From: Pandoraea norimbergensis
Lineage (GTDB): Bacteria; Pseudomonadota; Gammaproteobacteria; Burkholderiales; Burkholderiaceae
NCBI RefSeq assembly: GCF_001465545.3
Contig: NZ_CP013480.3
Coordinates: 5,766,001-5,830,000, forward strand
Direction: 5' to 3'
Length of the DNA stretch: 64,000 nt
The notes under the pieces are model-generated. The model saw nothing but the letters and a program-made list of their open reading frames with translations. It was not told the origin of the DNA and ran no database searches. Below are positions 1 to 8,975 of this stretch, piece after piece (within the stretch, counting starts at the first letter, position 1; the number at the start of each line of letters is the position of its first letter). The position numbers were made by a program, and so were the translations under genes.

Positions 1-2
1 CT

Positions 3-770
3 GCACAACAAGCCGGCGACAACGTCGTCAACCTCGGGTGGTTTCACATCGCGCCGCAAGACTCCAGCAAGCCGATGACCACCAGCACCAATCAGGACGG
101 TCTCACCCCAACGCTCGTGCCGGCGAACTTTACCTCACCGGGCTCCGGCGCGAAGGTTAGCAATGCCGACACGCTCGGGCTCGTCATCACCCACTTCATC
201 ACCGACAACATCGCCTTGCAAACGGTGGCCGGGGTTCCTGCCAAATTCAAGCTCACCGGCCAAGGCGTGATTGCACCCCCGGGTCTTGCCGGCGCGCTCA
301 CGAGTATCGACCTCGGCGCACCGCAAAACAACCCGATCGTGCAAAGCGTTCGGCAATGGAGTCCGGCGCTGGTATTCCAGTATTACTTCGGCCAGGCTAA
401 TTCGACCTGGCGTCCTTTTCTCGGCGTCGGCGTGAGCTATACGTTCTTTACAAACGTCAGTCTCAATCCGAGTTTCGAATCAGCGCTGAATCAGAATTTC
501 GGTAGCGTGCTCGCTTTTACTTCCGGACATAACGGTCCGACGACGGTAGAAGCGAAATCATCGGCATCGTGGCAACCAGTTGTGAATGCCGGCGTCTCTT
601 ATGCGTTCGACAAGCACTGGGTCGCAAGCGCATCGGTTTCCTACATTCCGCTCAAGACCACGGCCAACATCAAGATCAAGGCACAGGACGGTACGGTGCT
701 TGCGTCCTCAGATGCCGAAATCAAGCTGAATCCGATTGTGACCTTCGTCTCGCTCGGCTACAAGTTCTAA
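3..770 (+). CDS. OmpW-family outer membrane protein (5' end outside window)
   Basis: Outer-membrane beta-barrel protein of the OmpW family, which forms a small eight-stranded barrel in the outer membrane. The reading frame is open from the first full codon, so the start and probably the signal peptide lie upstream of the window. The first visible residues (AQQAGDNVVNLGWFHI) match the mature N-terminus of the complete paralogue just downstream. About 255 residues are visible. Family features are the DADTLGL/NADTLGL-type strand, a FFTDNIA-like segment, WSPALVFQYYFGQ, and a terminal phenylalanine (LGYKF), the usual BAM recognition end. Its ligand cannot be told from sequence. Confidence 0.88.
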   Translation, partial: AQQAGDNVVNLGWFHIAPQDSSKPMTTSTNQDGLTPTLVPANFTSPGSGAKVSNADTLGLVITHFITDNIALQTVAGVPAKFKLTGQGVIAPPGLAGALTSIDLGAPQNNPIVQSVRQWSPALVFQYYFGQANSTWRPFLGVGVSYTFFTNVSLNPSFESALNQNFGSVLAFTSGHNGPTTVEAKSSASWQPVVNAGVSYAFDKHWVASASVSYIPLKTTANIKIKAQDGTVLASSDAEIKLNPIVTFVSLGYKF

Positions 771-830
771 AGCCAGCCTGCGGGACGCTAATTGCGTTCG
801 TAATATCGGAGTCCGGAGGTTTTTTCTCAA

Positions 831-864
831 AGCGTGCCTGACGTATAAGGGCACGCTTTTCTTT
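831..864 (+). terminator. Rho-independent terminator after first OmpW gene
   Basis: An 8-bp perfect stem, AGCGTGCC at 831-838 with GGCACGCT at 850-857, has an 11-nt loop and is followed by a T-rich tail (TTTCTTT). It separates the two tandem ompW-like genes, so the second one needs its own promoter. Confidence 0.8.
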
Positions 865-1038
865 CGTCCAGCGCTTTTTTCTAAGGGCATTCCATAAGTC
901 GATGCGTGGAAACAACACCTTTAGAGCGACACCTCCAGTCTCATGCTACCCGCGACTTTCCACGCTCGGCATAATGGCCCTGAATTTCATTTACCGAAAT
1001 TCTCGACAATAAAGAATCTTGAGCAGGAGACGAATCAA

Positions 1039-1791
1039 ATGAAGTTGAAGCATTTGACCATTGCTGCCGTGGCCATGCTGACGGCGTCGGGGGCCGCTTT
1101 CGCACAGAAAGCCGGCGATAACGTTGTCAGCCTCGGCTGGTTCCACCTCTCGCCGCAAGTTTCCAGCGATCCGTTGAAGGTAACGGGATCGAGCGTGCCG
1201 GGACTGGCTGCCGGCCTTAACGCCGCGCTTGGGGGCAATACCGGCGCCCAGGTGTCTGACGCCGATACGCTCGGCATCACGTTCGCGCATTTCTTCACCG
1301 ATAACATCGCCGTCGAAGGCGTGTTCGGTGTTCCGCCGAAATTCCATCTGTACGGCCAAGGCCGCCTGCAACTGCCTGGTAACGGCGCACTGGCGTCGGC
1401 CAAGCAGTGGAGCCCGGCCCTGTTGCTGAAGTACTACTTCGGTCAGGCCGACGACAAGTGGCGTCCGTTCGTGGGCATTGGTGCCAGCTACTTCTGGTAC
1501 TCGAACATCGAGCTCACGGATGGCTTCCAGGCACTGGCCAGCAACTCGCTCGCCCTCGGCCCGGGTGGCTCGACCACGGCAAAGCTGACCAACTCGTGGG
1601 CCCCGGTGTTCAACGCGGGTATCAACTACAACATGGACCAGCACTGGACGCTGTCTTTCTCCGTGTCGTACATCCCGGTGAGCACGACGGCCAAGCTGAC
1701 CACGACGCGCGGTCCGATCACCACGACCAGCGAAGCCAAGGTCAAGCTGAACCCGGTGGTCACGTTCCTGTCGCTCGGCTATCGCTTCTAA
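1039..1791 (+). CDS. OmpW-family outer membrane protein
   Basis: Complete OmpW-type porin, 250 aa. A frame open from 943 exists, but the ATG at 1039 is chosen because GGAG (GCAGGAGA) lies just upstream and the protein then begins with a clear Sec signal peptide (MKLKHLTIAAVAMLTASG) cleaved after AFA. The mature part has DADTLGITFAHFFTDNIA, QWSPALLLKYYFGQ and WRPFVGIGASY, and ends in LGYRF with a terminal Phe. It is clearly a paralogue of the gene ending at 770, but differs through the surface loops. It is flanked by intrinsic terminators on both sides, so it is probably monocistronic. Family members transport small hydrophobic compounds; the substrate here is unknown. Confidence 0.93.
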   Translation: MKLKHLTIAAVAMLTASGAAFAQKAGDNVVSLGWFHLSPQVSSDPLKVTGSSVPGLAAGLNAALGGNTGAQVSDADTLGITFAHFFTDNIAVEGVFGVPPKFHLYGQGRLQLPGNGALASAKQWSPALLLKYYFGQADDKWRPFVGIGASYFWYSNIELTDGFQALASNSLALGPGGSTTAKLTNSWAPVFNAGINYNMDQHWTLSFSVSYIPVSTTAKLTTTRGPITTTSEAKVKLNPVVTFLSLGYRF

Positions 1792-1851
1792 GTCACTGCC
1801 AGATCACGGCAGCGCGCTTCAAAGCGTCGCACCACGCTTCAGATGGATCAG

Positions 1852-1876
1852 AAAACGCCGCCTTGTGCGGCGTTTT
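1852..1876 (+). terminator. Rho-independent terminator after second OmpW gene
   Basis: Ten-bp perfect stem: AAAACGCCGC at 1852-1861 pairs with GCGGCGTTTT at 1867-1876 around a 5-nt loop. It sits 61 bp after the porin stop codon, and its T-run forms the 3' arm. Confidence 0.85.
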
Positions 1877-2089
1877 CGCATTTCCTCGCGGAAATTGGCA
1901 CCATCGCAATCGATCGATCGGTAAATATCTGCAACTTTCCCTTTTGGCCCGCTGTCTCTCATGGTGTACGCCCGCGAACGGCCACGCCATAATGGCCGCT
2001 CGCACCAGGTTTCCATCGGCATGACGCCGGCAAGTCCCCCCCGGACATGGCGCATGTCGCATTTCAATACCACCATCAGGGAGTCAGAA

Positions 2090-2467
2090 ATGGGAATTGC
2101 CTCGAAAGCGGAATCAGCACTGAATAACGGCCTCGACGATGCCCGCTATGCGGGACGCCGCACGGCACGCGCAGCACGTCTCGCAACCGGCGACGTTTCA
2201 GCACGTGTTCGCGACCTGCTCGACGATCTCGACCACGCCCTCTCCAACGCAAAATCGGCCTCCGACATTGAAGCGCTGCGCGCCGAAATCGGAGACAAGC
2301 TTCGTGAAGCACGTAGTGATTTTGGTGACAAAAGCGCCCATCTGCGCCGCCGCGCCAACGAAGTCTGGGAAGAAGCCGACGGCTATGTGCACGAACGCCC
2401 CTGGCAGACGCTCGGGACGGTAGCCGCCGTGGCCTTGGTACTCGGGTTTATCGCGGGACGTAGTTAA
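2090..2467 (+). CDS. DUF883 (ElaB/YqjD-like) membrane-anchored protein
   Basis: Small protein of 125 aa in the DUF883/ElaB/YqjD family. In E. coli, family members are inner-membrane proteins reported to associate with ribosomes in stationary phase. The start at 2090 is preferred over an earlier in-frame ATG at 1961 because CAGGGA lies 7-8 nt upstream and the family N-terminus begins here. Residues 20-95 are charged, Ala/Arg/Asp-rich and predicted helical, with coiled-coil-like LRAEIGDKLREAR spacing. The C-terminus has the family signature HERPWQTLG followed by one membrane helix (VAAVALVLGFIAG) ending in RS. A stand-alone gene between the porins and dgt. Confidence 0.88.
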   Translation: MGIASKAESALNNGLDDARYAGRRTARAARLATGDVSARVRDLLDDLDHALSNAKSASDIEALRAEIGDKLREARSDFGDKSAHLRRRANEVWEEADGYVHERPWQTLGTVAAVALVLGFIAGRS

Positions 2468-2522
2468 TCGCAGTGCGAGGGGCGGCCTCCCTCGCGGAGG
2501 CCGTGACTCACTCAACTGTCCA

Positions 2523-3659
2523 CTAGACTGTCGGCTCGATCGTGAAGAGCCTGCGGTATTCCTTGATCGCGTAGCGGTCGGTCATGCCCGCGACGTAGTG
2601 CGCAATCCAGCGCGGTTGATCAGCCTCGTTCTCGGGGCGGTAGTTCGGCGGCAGCAACCGAGGGTCCGAGAGAAACGCGGCAAACAGCTCCTGCACAATG
2701 CGCTGGGCTTTGGCCGCCATGCGCATCACCAGATAGTGGCGATACAGGTTCTCGAACAGAAAGCGCTTCAACTGGCCCGCCTGCTCCCGCATCTCGTCGC
2801 TGAACGCCACCAGCGGTCCGACACCCCGCACGTCGTCCATCGAGGCCGGTGAGGCATCCGCCACACGGCGGCGCGTCGTGGCGATCAGGTCGACGATCAG
2901 CGCGTTGATGATGCGTCGTGTCGTCTCATGCACGAGCCGGCGACCGGATATCTCCGGCCACTCGCGCTGCGCGTCAGCGCAATAGCGCTTCCAGAGCGGC
3001 ACGGCATCGAGCTGCTCCAACGACAACAACCCGGAGCGCACGCCATCGTCGATATCGTGATTGTTGTAGGCAATCTCGTCGGCGAGATTCGCAATCTGCG
3101 CTTCAATGCCCGGCTGGCGCCCCTTGAGAAAACGCTCACCTAGCTCACCCAGCTCTCGCGCATTCGCACGCGAGCAGTGCTTGAGAATGCCCTCGCGCGT
3201 CTCGAAGCACAGGTTCAGGCCGTTGAATCCCCCATAGTGCTCTTCGAGTTCATCGACAACGATCAGGCTTTGCAGGTTGTGCTCGAAGCCACCATAGTCG
3301 CGCATGCAGGCGTTCAGTGCGTCTTGTCCGGCGTGACCGAACGGTGTGTGGCCGAGGTCATGCGCCAATGCAATGGCTTCGACCAGGTCTTCGTTGACAC
3401 GGAGGTTGCGGGCGATCGAGCGCCCGATCTGGGCAACTTCGAGGCTATGGGTGAGGCGGGTGCGGAACAGGTCGCCTTCGTGGTTCACGAAGACCTGCGT
3501 TTTGTATTCGAGCCGGCGAAACGCCGTTGAATGGATGATGCGGTCGCGGTCGCGCTGAAACTCACTGCGTGTCGCCGGTGCCGCCTCGGCAAACCGACGT
3601 CCACGCGAATTCAGCGAACGGGCCGCGTATGGGGCCAGCGACGCTTCGTAATCGACCAT
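2523..3659 (-). CDS. dgt: Deoxyguanosinetriphosphate triphosphohydrolase-like protein
   Basis: HD-superfamily dNTP triphosphohydrolase (dNTP to deoxynucleoside plus triphosphate), 378 aa, cytoplasmic. Metal-binding residues are visible: H71 in [10 protein letters not shown], the HD pair H100-D101 in [12 protein letters not shown], and a later Asp in [11 protein letters not shown]. It lacks the long insertions of enteric Dgt and fits the shorter type-2 dGTPase-like subfamily, so substrate preference is uncertain. A strong GGGAGGG ribosome site lies upstream of the ATG. The start is 15 bp after the aroB stop, so it is the last gene of the pilMN-pilOQ-aroK-aroB-dgt operon. Confidence 0.94.
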   Translation of the reverse strand: MVDYEASLAPYAARSLNSRGRRFAEAAPATRSEFQRDRDRIIHSTAFRRLEYKTQVFVNHEGDLFRTRLTHSLEVAQIGRSIARNLRVNEDLVEAIALAHDLGHTPFGHAGQDALNACMRDYGGFEHNLQSLIVVDELEEHYGGFNGLNLCFETREGILKHCSRANARELGELGERFLKGRQPGIEAQIANLADEIAYNNHDIDDGVRSGLLSLEQLDAVPLWKRYCADAQREWPEISGRRLVHETTRRIINALIVDLIATTRRRVADASPASMDDVRGVGPLVAFSDEMREQAGQLKRFLFENLYRHYLVMRMAAKAQRIVQELFAAFLSDPRLLPPNYRPENEADQPRWIAHYVAGMTDRYAIKEYRRLFTIEPTV

Positions 3660-3674
3660 CGCCAGCCCTCCCGC

Positions 3675-4751
3675 TTACACGTTGGCGCGCAGCGTCGCGC
3701 GCAGTTCGGCATCGGGCACACGCGTCATGAACGCTTCGCCCAGCCGATTAAGTAGCACGAAGCGGATATCACCGCCCTCGGCCTTCTTGTCGACCCGCAT
3801 CAGGTCGATATAGCGATCTTCGCCGAGCGCAGGGCCGGTCACCGGCAACTTGGCTGCCGCGACGAGAGCCTTGATGCGCGGCACCAGGGCTTCGTCGATG
3901 TAGCCGAGCCGCGCCGACAGATCAGCGCCCATCACCATGCCACAGCCGACTGCTTCGCCGTGCAGCCACTCGCCGTAGCCGAGACCCGCTTCGATGGCGT
4001 GTCCGAAGGTATGTCCGAAGTTCAGCGTGGCGCGCAATCCTTGTTCGCGTTCATCGCTGGCAACCACGGCGGCCTTGATCTCGCACGAGCGTTGCACCGC
4101 GTAAGACAGCGCCGCCGTATCGCGCGCATTCAACGCGTCGATATTGGCTTCGATCCAGTCGAAATACGCTTCATCGGCGATCGCACCGTGTTTGATGACT
4201 TCTGCGAGTCCCGCCGCCAACTCACGTTCCGGCAGCGTCGACAACGTGTCGATGTCAGCCAGCACGGCGCTCGGCTGCCAGAAGGCGCCGATCATGTTCT
4301 TGCCCAACGGATGGTTGATGCCCGTCTTGCCGCCCACCGACGAGTCGACTTGCGAGAGCAGCGTCGTCGGCACCTGCACGAACGGGACACCGCGCATGTA
4401 GCACGCTGCGGCAAAGCCCGTCATATCGCCCACCACCCCGCCGCCCAGCGCGATCAGTGTCGCCTTACGATCGGCTTGCGCGCCCAGCAGTTCGTCGAAA
4501 ATCAGATTCAGCGTCTGCCAGTTCTTGTACTTCTCGCCATCCGGCAGCACCGCCGTGACGACGCGTTTGCCGAGCCGCTGGAGGGTTGCGGCGACTTTCT
4601 CTGCATACAGCGGCGCCACGGTCGTGTTCGTCACGATGATCGCGTGCGTGCCGCGCACATGCGGCGCGAACAGGGCGTCCTGCGAGAGCAGGTCGGTGCC
4701 GATATGAATGGGGTAGGCGCGCTCGCCAAGTTCGAGTTTGAGGGTAATCAT
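3675..4751 (-). CDS. aroB: 3-dehydroquinate synthase
   Basis: Second step of the shikimate pathway: converts DAHP to 3-dehydroquinate using NAD+ and a divalent metal, in the cytosol. It has 358 aa, the usual length. NAD/substrate motifs [11 protein letters not shown] and [17 protein letters not shown] are intact. Metal ligands are in LAEVIKHG (Glu), [11 protein letters not shown] (His) and WLHGEAV (His). It lies 34 bp downstream of aroK on the same strand, the common aroKB pairing, and 15 bp before dgt. Confidence 0.97.
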   Translation of the reverse strand: MITLKLELGERAYPIHIGTDLLSQDALFAPHVRGTHAIIVTNTTVAPLYAEKVAATLQRLGKRVVTAVLPDGEKYKNWQTLNLIFDELLGAQADRKATLIALGGGVVGDMTGFAAACYMRGVPFVQVPTTLLSQVDSSVGGKTGINHPLGKNMIGAFWQPSAVLADIDTLSTLPERELAAGLAEVIKHGAIADEAYFDWIEANIDALNARDTAALSYAVQRSCEIKAAVVASDEREQGLRATLNFGHTFGHAIEAGLGYGEWLHGEAVGCGMVMGADLSARLGYIDEALVPRIKALVAAAKLPVTGPALGEDRYIDLMRVDKKAEGGDIRFVLLNRLGEAFMTRVPDAELRATLRANV

Positions 4752-4785
4752 GCCGCTGACTGGCTAGTTATCGTGGTCGGCAACA

Positions 4786-5553
4786 TCAGCGTGAGGCCGC
4801 GTCAGGTATTGGTGACACGGTCTTTCCCGCTGCGTCGCTGGGTAAGGGTTCGCTTGCGTGCGTGCTCGTGTTCGGCGTGTCAGTCTCGGCCGCCTCGCTG
4901 GCGTTCCCGACGCTTCCGGTGCCGGGACTTCCGATGCCTTCGCCGCGGCCTTCATTGTCTTCGCCCTGGGCATCAACAACATCAGCACCATCCACATGTG
5001 CATCTGCTTCAAGCTCATGGTGAGGCCCGATCGGCACAATGCCGGCGACCTCCAGTTGCATGAGCACCATGTTGACGAGCGCATTGACGCTTGGCCGGCC
5101 CGTCTCGATGACAAAGGTCGCACACTCGCGGTACAGCGCGTCGCGCTCCTGAAACAATTGTTCGAGGCGCGCGCGCGGATCCGCCGTTTGCAGCAACGGG
5201 CGGTTTTTGTCGCGACGTGTGCGCAGCCACAAGTCATGCGGCGTGGCGCGCAAATAGACGACAGTACCGCGCGACTTGATGCATTCGCGGTTTTCGGCGC
5301 GCAGCACGGCGCCCCCGCCGGTGGCGAGAACGATGCCGCTGCGCTGTGTGAGTTCGTCGATGGTATGCGCTTCGCGCTGGCGAAAGCCGTCTTCGCCCTC
5401 GTGCTCGAAGATGACCGGGATTCGCACGCCTGTGCGCGCTTCGATCTCGTGGTCGGAGTCATAGAACTGCCGTCCGAGACGTCGCGCGACGGCGCGTCCG
5501 ACCGTGGTCTTGCCCGCCCCCATCAATCCGACAAGTATTACGTTTTCCAGCAT
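4786..5553 (-). CDS. aroK: Shikimate kinase with an unusual acidic C-terminal tail
   Basis: Phosphorylates shikimate to shikimate-3-phosphate. The kinase domain covers about residues 1-175, with P-loop GLMGAGKT at 9-16, the shikimate-binding DSDHEIE segment, ATGGGAV and the lid [12 protein letters not shown] chose the ATG at 5553; a TTG 24 nt upstream (5577) is also in frame. The protein is 255 aa, about 80 longer than typical AroK. The extra C-terminus is low-complexity, rich in Asp/Glu/Gly/Ala/Ser/Thr, and looks disordered ([18 protein letters not shown] and onward). The 5' end overlaps the preceding secretin frame by 95 bp in a different frame. Confidence 0.93.
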   Translation of the reverse strand: MLENVILVGLMGAGKTTVGRAVARRLGRQFYDSDHEIEARTGVRIPVIFEHEGEDGFRQREAHTIDELTQRSGIVLATGGGAVLRAENRECIKSRGTVVYLRATPHDLWLRTRRDKNRPLLQTADPRARLEQLFQERDALYRECATFVIETGRPSVNALVNMVLMQLEVAGIVPIGPHHELEADAHVDGADVVDAQGEDNEGRGEGIGSPGTGSVGNASEAAETDTPNTSTHASEPLPSDAAGKTVSPIPDAASR

Positions 5554-8326
5554 GAATCGCTGATATTTGGGTTCCAATCCCTGATGATACCGGGATATGC
5601 GTCGGGCGTGCGGAACGCGTCGCCTCCAAAGACGCCGCCGTCAGCCTGGCGTGCCCCGCCGGAACGTCATTTGCCGGCGCCTTGGGGCGCGCTGCCGGGT
5701 GGTCCGGCTCGCCCCGGAATGCCTTGCGTCCGGGCATCGTCTCGCTACCGCCCGGTAACGGTGCGGACCTGCCGGGGGCGACATTGGCGTCCACGCCACC
5801 GGCCTCGGGCACCACGCTGGGCGTGATGAACACAAGCAACTCGGTGCGCCGGTCCTCCTCCGACCGGTTCCGGAATAGCGCACCCAGCAGGGGCACGTCA
5901 CCTAGCCATGGCACCTGGGCGCGCGAATCGCGCCGTTCCTCCTGATAGATCCCCCCGATGGCCACCGTTCCACCGTCTTCGACCTGCACCTGTGTCTTGA
6001 CGTGCCGGGTATCCACGGCGAAGCCGTCTGCGACCTCATGCCCGACGCTGTCCTTGCGCACATCCACGTCAAGAATGACCTGTCCGTCGGGCGTAATCAG
6101 CGGCGTGACCTCCAGACGCAGCGTGGCTTTGCGGAACTGTAGCGTCGACACGCTTCGCCGCCCGCTACGGGCCTGATAGGGCAATTCGGTTCCCTGCTCG
6201 ATGACCGCCTCCACCTTGTCTGCCGTCACCACCCTCGGACGCGACACCACACGCCCCCGCCCGCTGGTTTCCAGTGCCGACAGCTCTAGTTGTAGAAACC
6301 GCGTTGCAGATCGTCCGAACAGCGTAATGGCCAGACTTGGCGGCGCCACACCGGCGAGTGCCGCCGCAGGCAAGGCGCTGTCGAGTATGTCGACCAATCC
6401 CTGAGACCCCGTGCCGGTCGACGAGCCCTGCCTCCCCTTAGCTCCCTGCCCCCCATTAGCCCCATTAGCCCCATTAGCCCCATTAGCCCCATTAGCCCCA
6501 TTCGCCCCATTAGCCCCATTCGCCCCGTTTGCCGCTTTACCTGCCGCACTGCCACTTCGCTCCGAGGGGGGCCCGCCACCGCGCGAAGGCCCGGCGTTTC
6601 CGGCCTTCTGGGCATGGGTCCGCGCGTAATAGCCGGCGAGGTTGACGCCGAGAGACTCGCTGAACCGATCGTCCGCTTCGACGATGCGCGCCTCGATCAG
6701 CACCTGCCTGACTGGCACATCGATACGCGCGATAAACGCGCCGAGCGCGTCGAGGCGTTCCGGCAAGTCCGTCACGAAGAGCTGGTTGGTGCGAGGGTCT
6801 GCGATCAAACTGCCTCGCGATGACAACAGCCGCTGCGTTTTGCGATCCTTTTCGCCGATGATGATTTCGCGCAATTCCAATGCGCGCGGGTAATTCAGCG
6901 TGAAGCGCCGGCTGACGAGTGGTTGCATGGTCTCGCGCTTCGCGGCGGTTTCCAGTTGCGTCTGCTCGTCAGCGAGCAACTCGGCCTTCGGCGCAACCCA
7001 GTCCACACCGTGCAGCGATCGCACGCCCAGCCCTGCCGCCCTGATCAGCACTTCGAAGGCCGTCGCCGGGGAGACGTTTGCCATTTCCACCTCAAGCCGC
7101 CCCGCGACATGTTCGCCGAGCACTAGATTTCTTCCCGTCAGACGCGCGAACGCCTTCAGTGCAGCCACCGTATCCACGCCATGCAGCGTCACATTGATCT
7201 GCGTTTCGAGGTGCGGTCCGGGTGCATGTGTCGGTCCTGCCCAATCCGTGGCCACACCGTTGGCGACACGCCGGAAGGTCACCCGGCGCGCCCCGGCCTG
7301 CATCTTGCCAATGGGATCGGCAACATCAACTGCCAAGATGGGCGGCGCCGCCGGGTCTACCGCCATTGCAGCGGCCGCTTGCCCGGGACGCCCCGTCAAG
7401 GACGCCCGGAACACGTCGACCATGGCCGGCGGCATCTGCCAAGGTGTCGGCGTCTCTGGCAGCTCGGGCATCGGCACGGTCTCACTCACGACCCCAGCGG
7501 CTGACGTGCGATGCCAAACGTAGGTCGCTATCGTCACCTTTAAGGTTGCCTGCCCGTTTCCGTCATGCGCCGCCCCCGCCCCCGCCCCCGCCTCTACCCC
7601 CTGCAAATTCAGCCGTTCGATGACAAGATGACGTGGCGCCCGCTCGATCTCGGCAAGCAGGCCGATCAAACCCGCCACAGACCCCGTCACCCGCAACTCC
7701 GCTCGCTCGGTGTCGATATCGGCCTTCGTGTCGAATGCCCCCGGACGGGCCGTCTCCAATACCAGCCCAGCGCGCGCGACGAGCGACTCTAAGTCGGCAC
7801 GCCACATCGGTTCGGACCCTGCGTCCGCGCTATTCGCCCCAACTCGTGGTATCTGCCGCAGTGGTTGCTGCGGCTGTGGTACCTGCCGCCGTGGTACCTG
7901 CTGCATACCCTCGGGAAACCCGCCGACCGCCGCTGAAGCGCTATGCACAAGCGCCCCCGGAGGCACCTCCGATGGCGCCACCGGTACCAGTCGCTCCCAC
8001 GCCACCGTCTCGGCTTGCGCGTTTCGCAGCGTCGTCATCAACTGCGGCAATTGCTTCGCCTGCGACATCGCAAGATTCAGCGCCGTGCGCCCAGCCGCGA
8101 TGTCGTTACTCAGCGACGTGCGGACCGGTAACCCGATGAGCCACCACATCGACCAACTCAGCATCAGTGCCCCCAGCAGCACCCCAGCCCCAAGGCTCCA
8201 ACGCACGGGCAACGGCCATTCCTGTGGCGACACGGATGTCCATGCCGCGCAGTGTGTCCGGCAACGCTCGACAAGATCGGCAAGAAGATCGCGGACGTCG
8301 GCCGGCGATTGGCGGTCATTTGTCAT
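5459..8326 (-). CDS. PilO-PilQ-like fusion: type IV pilus alignment protein joined to secretin
   Basis: One uninterrupted 955-aa frame starting at the ATG at 8326 (overlapping pilN by 11 nt as ATGACAAATGA). Residues 1-270 look like PilO: a short cytoplasmic N-terminus, one membrane helix ([21 protein letters not shown]), then a periplasmic region ending in a PilO-like fold. About 120 Pro/Ala-rich residues follow where PilP would be expected, but I see no PilP core. Then come an STN-like domain ([19 protein letters not shown]), a NolW-like secretin_N segment ([15 protein letters not shown]), an (Ala-Asn-Gly)n tract, and the secretin core with [14 protein letters not shown] and [14 protein letters not shown]. 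The secretin part has no signal peptide of its own. The last 30 or so codons run into aroK and may not be functional. A separate start for the secretin cannot be excluded. Confidence 0.75.
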   Translation of the reverse strand: MTNDRQSPADVRDLLADLVERCRTHCAAWTSVSPQEWPLPVRWSLGAGVLLGALMLSWSMWWLIGLPVRTSLSNDIAAGRTALNLAMSQAKQLPQLMTTLRNAQAETVAWERLVPVAPSEVPPGALVHSASAAVGGFPEGMQQVPRRQVPQPQQPLRQIPRVGANSADAGSEPMWRADLESLVARAGLVLETARPGAFDTKADIDTERAELRVTGSVAGLIGLLAEIERAPRHLVIERLNLQGVEAGAGAGAAHDGNGQATLKVTIATYVWHRTSAAGVVSETVPMPELPETPTPWQMPPAMVDVFRASLTGRPGQAAAAMAVDPAAPPILAVDVADPIGKMQAGARRVTFRRVANGVATDWAGPTHAPGPHLETQINVTLHGVDTVAALKAFARLTGRNLVLGEHVAGRLEVEMANVSPATAFEVLIRAAGLGVRSLHGVDWVAPKAELLADEQTQLETAAKRETMQPLVSRRFTLNYPRALELREIIIGEKDRKTQRLLSSRGSLIADPRTNQLFVTDLPERLDALGAFIARIDVPVRQVLIEARIVEADDRFSESLGVNLAGYYARTHAQKAGNAGPSRGGGPPSERSGSAAGKAANGANGANGANGANGANGANGANGANGGQGAKGRQGSSTGTGSQGLVDILDSALPAAALAGVAPPSLAITLFGRSATRFLQLELSALETSGRGRVVSRPRVVTADKVEAVIEQGTELPYQARSGRRSVSTLQFRKATLRLEVTPLITPDGQVILDVDVRKDSVGHEVADGFAVDTRHVKTQVQVEDGGTVAIGGIYQEERRDSRAQVPWLGDVPLLGALFRNRSEEDRRTELLVFITPSVVPEAGGVDANVAPGRSAPLPGGSETMPGRKAFRGEPDHPAARPKAPANDVPAGHARLTAASLEATRSARPTHIPVSSGIGTQISAIHAGKRNTCRIDGGGQDHGRTRRRATSRTAVL
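6452..6533 (-). repeat. 9-bp tandem repeat encoding (Ala-Asn-Gly)9 in the secretin frame
   Basis: About nine copies of a 9-bp unit (CCCCATTAG on the plus strand, with CCCCATTCG variants) are read on the minus strand as Ala-Asn-Gly repeats. They lie in an insert between the secretin_N-like region and the secretin core. Because the unit is a multiple of 3, copy-number change alters protein length but not frame. Confidence 0.93.
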
Positions 8327-8975
8327 CGACGCCCTCCTCCTGGTCCCATACGGCGTCACCAGCAAACACCGGTTCAGCAATGGGCCGGGGCACGACACGC
8401 ACCGCGAAACGTCGTACAGCCGGCAACGACGCAGGGGGATTGGCGCCCATCAATTGCCGCGCCACGCTCTCCGGGATCAGACTCGATTCGACTTCCGCAA
8501 CTTTCTTGACCCACAGCAGGCTTCGCAAGCGCTTCTGCATCTCTCGCACACGGGACTGTGTTGTCGCGAAGCCACCGACGTTCAGTTGCCGGTCGTCGAT
8601 ATCGAGGCTCGCCAGACGCACGCCGTCGGCACACGCCCGCATGACGTCGAGGAGCCGGCCCGCCATATCCTGCCGGCGCGTGACCAGTGCCAGCACCACC
8701 CTCCGGTGTGCCCGAATACCCGCTAACGTGCGCCGCGTTGTGTCGAACGACGCTGTCTCTGCGTCAAGCCGCGATCGTGCCGCGTTCAACGCCAACAACT
8801 GCGCTTGCCCTTCTCGACGAGCATGAACGTCCCAAGCGATCGGCAGCAACGCCAGCAAGGCGCCCACCAGCGCGAGAGCCGCCCAGATTTGCCACTGCCG
8901 TCGAAAATCGCGCTGACGACGCTGTGCCAGCGTGGGTAGCAAATCGATTGGCGGGAGATAAGGCATCACTGCCAT
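8316..8975 (-). CDS. pilN: Type IV pilus inner-membrane assembly protein PilN
   Basis: Bitopic inner-membrane protein of the PilMNO alignment subcomplex; its N-terminal tail binds PilM and its periplasmic domain pairs with PilO. The expected N-terminal motif is present (PYLPPIDLLPTLAQRR, compare the family's IN(L)LPW/R motif), followed by one TM helix (IWAALALVGALLALLPIAW) and a periplasmic coiled-coil/ferredoxin-like region. The start at 8975 has GGGGG 7 nt upstream; an alternative ATG at 8966 forms TGATG with the pilM stop but lacks a ribosome site. 219 aa. It overlaps pilM upstream and the pilO part downstream, which implies translational coupling. Confidence 0.88.
   Translation of the reverse strand: MAVMPYLPPIDLLPTLAQRRQRDFRRQWQIWAALALVGALLALLPIAWDVHARREGQAQLLALNAARSRLDAETASFDTTRRTLAGIRAHRRVVLALVTRRQDMAGRLLDVMRACADGVRLASLDIDDRQLNVGGFATTQSRVREMQKRLRSLLWVKKVAEVESSLIPESVARQLMGANPPASLPAVRRFAVRVVPRPIAEPVFAGDAVWDQEEGVDDK

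Noticed and set aside
6452..6533. Possible CRISPR array from the evenly spaced short repeats
   Set aside because: The unit is 9 bp with no spacers, in frame within a coding sequence; no cas genes nearby.
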